10,039 nucleotides of DNA from positions 1-10,039 of the forward strand of contig CAVIWF010000066.1 in NCBI GenBank assembly GCA_963646285.1. The letters are read 5' to 3'. The translations under genes were made by a program, and so were the position numbers. The DNA is from CAKUFA01 sp963646285 (lineage in GTDB: Bacteria; Bacillota; Clostridia; Christensenellales; Aristaeellaceae). Under the pieces are notes generated by a model that was not told the DNA's origin, made no database searches, and saw only the letters and a list, made by a program, of their open reading frames with translations. Shown in pieces: positions 7,377 to 10,039 of the stretch. Each line of letters begins with the position of its first letter. The stretch's first letter is position 1.

Positions 7377-7405
7377 ATTATACCATGTTTTCCCTTGCCC
7401 TGCAA
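7377..7405 (-). promoter_or_regulatory. Extended -10 promoter of the five-gene run
   Basis: On the minus strand a perfect TATAAT (7382-7377) is preceded by TGG, making an extended -10, with TTGCAG (7405-7400) 17 bp upstream as a weak -35. Transcription would start near 7370, giving a leader of about 27 nt before ATG 7343. It is the only clear promoter ahead of the genes from the glycosidase to polA. Confidence 0.75.
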
Positions 7406-7451
7406 CTGTTTCAGCGCCTGCTCACGCAGCACATATCCCGCCCCTTCCCGT

Positions 7452-7493
7452 GCAAAAAGAGAAAACCCACACGGTATTTTGTGCCGCATGGGT
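7452..7493 (-). terminator. Rho-independent terminator after the Dabb gene
   Basis: On the minus strand, ACCCATGCGG (7493-7484) pairs with CCGTGTGGGT (7474-7465) over 10 bp with two G-U wobbles and a 9-nt loop, followed by TTTTCTCTTTTT. It begins 8 bp after the Dabb stop codon and ends about 47 bp before the promoter of the next unit. Confidence 0.8.
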
Positions 7494-7500
7494 GAAAAAG

Positions 7501-7785
7501 TCAATCGCAGTCGAAAATGGCCTTTTTCGCCATGAGATGGCCATATTCTTCCTTCCACCGATGGTGGGGTTCGCTTTGGTCATAGGCCGCCAAGGCTTCC
7601 GGCTCCATATCGATCACGATCATCACATCATAGCGATTCGGTCGATCGATCACGTTGGGATGCACTGCCACGCCATGAATCCCCTCCACCTGGGTCAGGG
7701 GGGCAAACAGTTCCTCGATTGCCGGAATGAGTGCCAGCTTATCCGTTACATCATCCGTATACTTCACAAGAATATGGTGCAGCAT
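7501..7785 (-). CDS. Dabb (stress-responsive A/B barrel) domain protein
   Basis: A 94-residue soluble protein matching the Dabb family: MLHHILVKY at the start (first strand), helix DKLALIPAIEELFAPL, GIHGVAVHPNVIDRPNRYDV, the strand VMIVIDM, then EALAAYDQSEPHHRWKEE, the usual helix before the C terminus. Family members form dimeric ferredoxin-like barrels; some plant members are stress-induced and fungal relatives act as small cyclases, while most bacterial ones have no known activity. ATG 7785 follows AAAGG by 10 nt. It lies 14 bp after the membrane-anchored protein gene, the ribosome binding site abutting that stop codon, so the two are probably co-transcribed. A terminator follows directly. 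Family call good, function unknown. Confidence 0.85.
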   Translation of the reverse strand: MLHHILVKYTDDVTDKLALIPAIEELFAPLTQVEGIHGVAVHPNVIDRPNRYDVMIVIDMEPEALAAYDQSEPHHRWKEEYGHLMAKKAIFDCD

Positions 7786-7799
7786 GAAGCTTCATCCTT

Positions 7800-8477
7800 T
7801 CACTTTATATCGGTTGCCGTAGCCAAATCCGTAGGCGTTGCAGCGTCTTCTGCGGGCAGCATATCCCGAATCATGTACTGCATCAGCTTCACTGCCATAT
7901 CGTCATTACCGCAGTTGCGCATGACGCACAGGTACATGTTATCCGGGTCAATGCCGTAGGTTTCAAAGCCGGTCAGCAGGGAAGCCGGCAAGCCGTACAG
8001 GTGCCGTTCACCGCTGTCGCTTTCTGTCCGCCAGCCTTTGTCCACGCTGATGCCCGCCGCTTCAGCTTGATCAAGGAGTGCCTGATACTCCTCCAAGGGC
8101 AGCATTGCGCCGGAGGTGGCGTATTGCTGGAACGTATCCCCGTCCAGCATGTACACATCTCCCTCCCCGGCGGCAATGTAGGTTGCCAGCTGCATGGTGC
8201 CGTAATAGGCATCGTTGGTCAGGATCACCGAGGTCATCTGTTCCATATCTGTCATTTCGGTGGTGCGGATGTTTTCCAGATAGGCATCCAGTCCGTCCTG
8301 ATTGGCCATGGCACTGGAAACATAGAAATCCACCTTTTTATCGGCCGGGGGGCGGTAAGCCGTTACGGTGTAGATCAGGTTCCACACCACCAGGGACAGC
8401 ACTACCAGAAGGAAATACTTCCACCAGCTGTACGCCCAGTGCTGACGAAGGGTCGTTTTATTCACAGGGGTTTTCAT
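7800..8477 (-). CDS. Membrane-anchored extracytoplasmic protein, unknown function
   Basis: A 225-residue protein I do not recognise by name. Residues about 20-41 (KYFLLVVLSLVVWNLIYTV) are a single membrane segment after a short basic N terminus, so the rest should lie outside the cell. There is no lipobox Cys. The outer part has VDFYVSS, MTSVILTNDAYY, YIAAGEGDVYMLDGDTFQQY and MLPLEEY, the sort of 'GxGDVYMLD ... F..Y...G.LLPLE' pattern found in the first lobe of extracellular solute-binding proteins. It is far shorter than a full binding protein (about 400) and is not beside transporter genes. The end is rich in Ala, Thr and Asp. ATG 8477 has a GGAG 11 nt upstream; ATG 8486 is possible but only 2 nt from that site. 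It has its own promoter and precedes the Dabb gene. Confidence 0.72.
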   Translation of the reverse strand: MKTPVNKTTLRQHWAYSWWKYFLLVVLSLVVWNLIYTVTAYRPPADKKVDFYVSSAMANQDGLDAYLENIRTTEMTDMEQMTSVILTNDAYYGTMQLATYIAAGEGDVYMLDGDTFQQYATSGAMLPLEEYQALLDQAEAAGISVDKGWRTESDSGERHLYGLPASLLTGFETYGIDPDNMYLCVMRNCGNDDMAVKLMQYMIRDMLPAEDAATPTDLATATDIK

Positions 8478-8514
8478 CGTGTTCATTGCTCCTTTTTGTG
8501 TTCAGCCACAAGCG

Positions 8515-8543
8515 AGTATAACACAGGCAGGAAAAAAGCACAA
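8515..8543 (-). promoter_or_regulatory. Extended -10 promoter of the membrane protein-Dabb unit
   Basis: On the minus strand TATACT (8520-8515) is preceded by TGT as an extended -10, with TTGTGC (8543-8538) 17 bp upstream. It lies between the glyA terminator and the gene starting at 8477, so it makes this pair independent of glyA. Confidence 0.7.
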
Positions 8544-8565
8544 CGGAACAAAAAGCCGAGTTGTC

Positions 8566-8605
8566 CTCGAAAAAGGCACCATCCCCGCATGAGGATGATG
8601 CCTTT
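8566..8605 (-). terminator. Rho-independent terminator of glyA
   Basis: On the minus strand AAAGGCATCATCC (8605-8593) pairs with GGATGGTGCCTTT (8584-8572) over 13 bp with one wobble and an 8-nt loop; the T run continues to 8570. It starts 19 bp after the glyA stop. A small CGAG/CTCG hairpin followed by GCTTTTT lies just beyond it (about 8554-8571) and may act as a weak second stop. Confidence 0.88.
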
Positions 8606-8624
8606 CAATCCGCCCTTCACCGCC

Positions 8625-9860
8625 TTATGCGTACAGGGGATAGTTCCGCATGAGTGCTTCCACTTCCTGCTTCACCTGCGGGCAGGCTGCTTCGCCTTCC
8701 CGCACAATGCGGGCGATCCAGTGGGCTATCATGGTCATCTGCTCTTCCTTCAGCCCACGGGTGGTCACTGCCGGCGTACCCACACGAATGCCGCTGGTCA
8801 CAAAGGGACTTCTGGTTTCGTTGGGCACGGTGTTCTTGTTCACGGTAATGTTGGCTTCTTCCAGCCAGCCTTCCAGCTGCTTGCCGGTGACTTCCTTGCC
8901 GGTAAAGTCCAGCAGCAGCAGGTGATTGTCCGTGCCGCCGGACACCATGCGGATGCCCTCTTCACGGAAGGCTTTTTCCAGCGCCTTGGCGTTGCGGATA
9001 ATCTGCTCCTGATAGGCCTTGAATTCCGGCTTCAGTGCTTCGCCGAAGCAAACCGCCTTGGCCGCAATGATGTGCTCCAGCGGCCCACCCTGAGTGCCGG
9101 GGAAAATGGCCTTGTCGATGGCTTTGGCATAGGCCTCCTTGCAGAGGATCATGCCGCCCCGAGGACCCCGCAGGGTCTTGTGGGTGGTGGTGGTCACAAA
9201 GTCGGCATAGGGCACAGGATTGGGATGGAGCCCTGCCGCTATCAGTCCGGCAATGTGCGCCATGTCCACCATCAGCAGTGCGCCCACCTCATCAGCAATT
9301 TCCCGCAGCTTGGCAAAGTCAATAACACGGGGATAGGCGGAAGCGCCGGCGACAATCAGCTTGGGCTTGCATTCCAGTGCCGTCTGCCGCACGGTATCAT
9401 AATTCAGCCGTTCCGTTTCCATATCCACCCCATAGGGGACGAAATGGAAGTACTTGCCGCTGATGTTTACCGGGCTGCCATGGGTCAAATGTCCGCCATG
9501 GGACAGGTTCATACCCATGACCGTATCCCCCGGCTGAAGCATGGCAAAGTAAACTGCCATATTGGCCTGAGCGCCGGAGTGAGGCTGCACGTTGGCATGT
9601 TCAGCACCGAAGAGCTGGCATGCCCGGTCACGAGCCAGATTTTCCACAACGTCCACATACTCGCATCCGCCGTAGTACCGGTGTCCCGGGTAGCCCTCGG
9701 CATACTTGTTGGTCAGCGGCGTGCCCATGGCTGCCATCACCGCAGAAGACACAAAGTTCTCAGATGCAATCAGCTCAATATGCGTACGCTGCCGTTCCAG
9801 TTCCTGTGCAATGGCATCTGCCACTGCTGGATCCGTCTCCCGAATGATTTCCAGTTCCAT
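8625..9860 (-). CDS. glyA: Serine hydroxymethyltransferase
   Basis: Cytosolic PLP enzyme that converts serine and tetrahydrofolate to glycine and 5,10-methylene-tetrahydrofolate, the main one-carbon source. The 411-residue length is usual. Signatures in order: IELIASENFVSSAV (28-41), TNKYAEGYPGHRYYGGCEYV, QPHSGAQANMAVY, NLSHGGHLTHGSPV, LLMVDMAHIAGLIAAG (Asp199 and His202 near PLP), TTTTHKTLRGPRGG with the PLP lysine at Lys228, and GIRVGTPAVTTRG with Arg359, which binds the substrate carboxylate. The start is ATG 9860, 9 nt after AAGGGG. The frame stays open to 10034, but the promoter lies inside that extension and the extra residues do not fit the family. It is monocistronic: a near-consensus promoter lies upstream and a strong terminator downstream. 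Confidence 0.98.
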   Translation of the reverse strand: MELEIIRETDPAVADAIAQELERQRTHIELIASENFVSSAVMAAMGTPLTNKYAEGYPGHRYYGGCEYVDVVENLARDRACQLFGAEHANVQPHSGAQANMAVYFAMLQPGDTVMGMNLSHGGHLTHGSPVNISGKYFHFVPYGVDMETERLNYDTVRQTALECKPKLIVAGASAYPRVIDFAKLREIADEVGALLMVDMAHIAGLIAAGLHPNPVPYADFVTTTTHKTLRGPRGGMILCKEAYAKAIDKAIFPGTQGGPLEHIIAAKAVCFGEALKPEFKAYQEQIIRNAKALEKAFREEGIRMVSGGTDNHLLLLDFTGKEVTGKQLEGWLEEANITVNKNTVPNETRSPFVTSGIRVGTPAVTTRGLKEEQMTMIAHWIARIVREGEAACPQVKQEVEALMRNYPLYA

Positions 9861-9896
9861 GAAAACCCGCCCCTTTCCTGATGGATAATGGACAGC

Positions 9897-9925
9897 ATTA
9901 TAGTCAGTTTTCTCCCCATGGTCAA
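9897..9925 (-). promoter_or_regulatory. Near-consensus sigma-A promoter of glyA
   Basis: TTGACC (9925-9920) and TATAAT (9902-9897) on the minus strand with a 17-bp spacer, 11 of 12 positions matching consensus. Transcription would start near 9890, leaving about 30 nt before the ATG, too short for a riboswitch. Confidence 0.9.
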
Positions 9926-9930
9926 CTGTT

Positions 9931-9992
9931 TGCCCTGCATTCCTTTTGCTTTTTTTCTGTTTTTCAGAAAGAGGCTGTCTTCTTGCAGGGCA
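9931..9992. repeat. Inverted repeat upstream of glyA promoter
   Basis: TGCCCTGCA (9931-9939) and TGCAGGGCA (9984-9992) are perfect 9-bp inverted arms, 44 bp apart. The inner part holds a second hairpin, TTTCTG-TTTTT-CAGAAA (9954-9970). The outer left arm ends 5 bp upstream of the glyA -35 box, and the right arm abuts the 13-bp palindrome that follows. It could be a folded terminator remnant or a small intergenic repeat; no protein is encoded. Confidence 0.5.
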
Positions 9993-10021
9993 TCGACAAA
10001 GTGGCCTTGCCACTTTGTCGA
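9993..10021. repeat. Perfect 13-bp palindromic hairpin
   Basis: TCGACAAAGTGGC (9993-10005) and its exact complement GCCACTTTGTCGA (10009-10021) are separated by only 3 nt. On the + strand it is followed by GTTTTGC, a poor T tract; on the minus strand no T run follows. It may be a terminator of + transcription or a palindromic intergenic repeat. The window ends 18 bp later, so its context is incomplete. Confidence 0.7.
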
Positions 10022-10039
10022 GTTTTGCACTCACTCACT

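Noticed and set aside
7370..7558. 62-codon minus-strand open frame between the Dabb gene and the glycosidase gene
   Set aside because: It overlaps the end of the Dabb gene, a terminator and a promoter, and has no good ribosome binding site.
8001..9881. 626-codon + strand open frame opposite glyA and its neighbour
   Set aside because: It runs antisense through glyA, a terminator, a promoter and part of another gene, and the translation resembles no family.
9861..9900. Riboswitch ahead of glyA
   Set aside because: The predicted leader is about 30 nt, too short for any glycine or folate aptamer, and no conserved core is visible.
9948..9974. T-rich hairpin as a glyA-strand terminator
   Set aside because: On the minus strand the hairpin is followed by A-rich sequence, not T, so it would not terminate transcription in that direction.
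9861..10034. 58-residue N-terminal extension of GlyA
   Set aside because: It contains the TTGACC/TATAAT promoter and the inverted repeats, so it is upstream non-coding DNA.

Overview
The window looks like core chromosome of a Gram-positive anaerobe of the class Clostridia, probably near the Oscillospiraceae/Ruminococcaceae. This rests on the gene types (a Gram-positive style MurA, a PolA with a decayed proofreading domain, a long RpiB-family isomerase), strong AGGAGG-type ribosome binding sites, GTG starts and GC-rich coding sequence. The genus cannot be fixed from the sequence. No mobile element, CRISPR array, tRNA or rRNA is visible.

Layout. Positions 1-200 are AT-richer and hold the promoter of an RpiB/LacA/LacB-family sugar-phosphate isomerase (210-842, + strand). 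On the opposite strand they may also hold two tiny overlapping reading frames that run off the left edge. A strong bidirectional hairpin (853-906) separates this gene from a convergent five-gene minus-strand run. In transcription order that run is: a secreted phosphodiester glycosidase (NAGPA-domain) protein (7343-6444), a divergent Lgt-like membrane protein (6442-5450), MurA (5394-4126), a small J-domain/TPR protein (4094-3582) and DNA polymerase I (3502-902). Gaps are 1, 55, 31 and 79 bp, no internal terminator is visible, and an extended -10 promoter lies just ahead of the first gene, so it is probably one operon.

Upstream of that is a two-gene minus-strand unit with its own promoter and terminator: a membrane-anchored extracytoplasmic protein of unknown function (8477-7800) and a Dabb-domain protein (7785-7501). 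At the right end, glyA (serine hydroxymethyltransferase, 9860-8625) stands alone between a near-consensus promoter and a strong terminator. The last 110 bp hold a perfect 13-bp palindrome and a wider inverted repeat.

Functionally the window mixes envelope work (MurA, Lgt-like protein, secreted glycosidase), one-carbon metabolism (GlyA), sugar-phosphate metabolism (RpiB family) and DNA repair/replication (PolA). The most unusual item is the Lgt-like protein, whose conserved catalytic motif has several substitutions. I see no convincing undescribed multi-gene system; the remaining findings are modest and stated with their limits.
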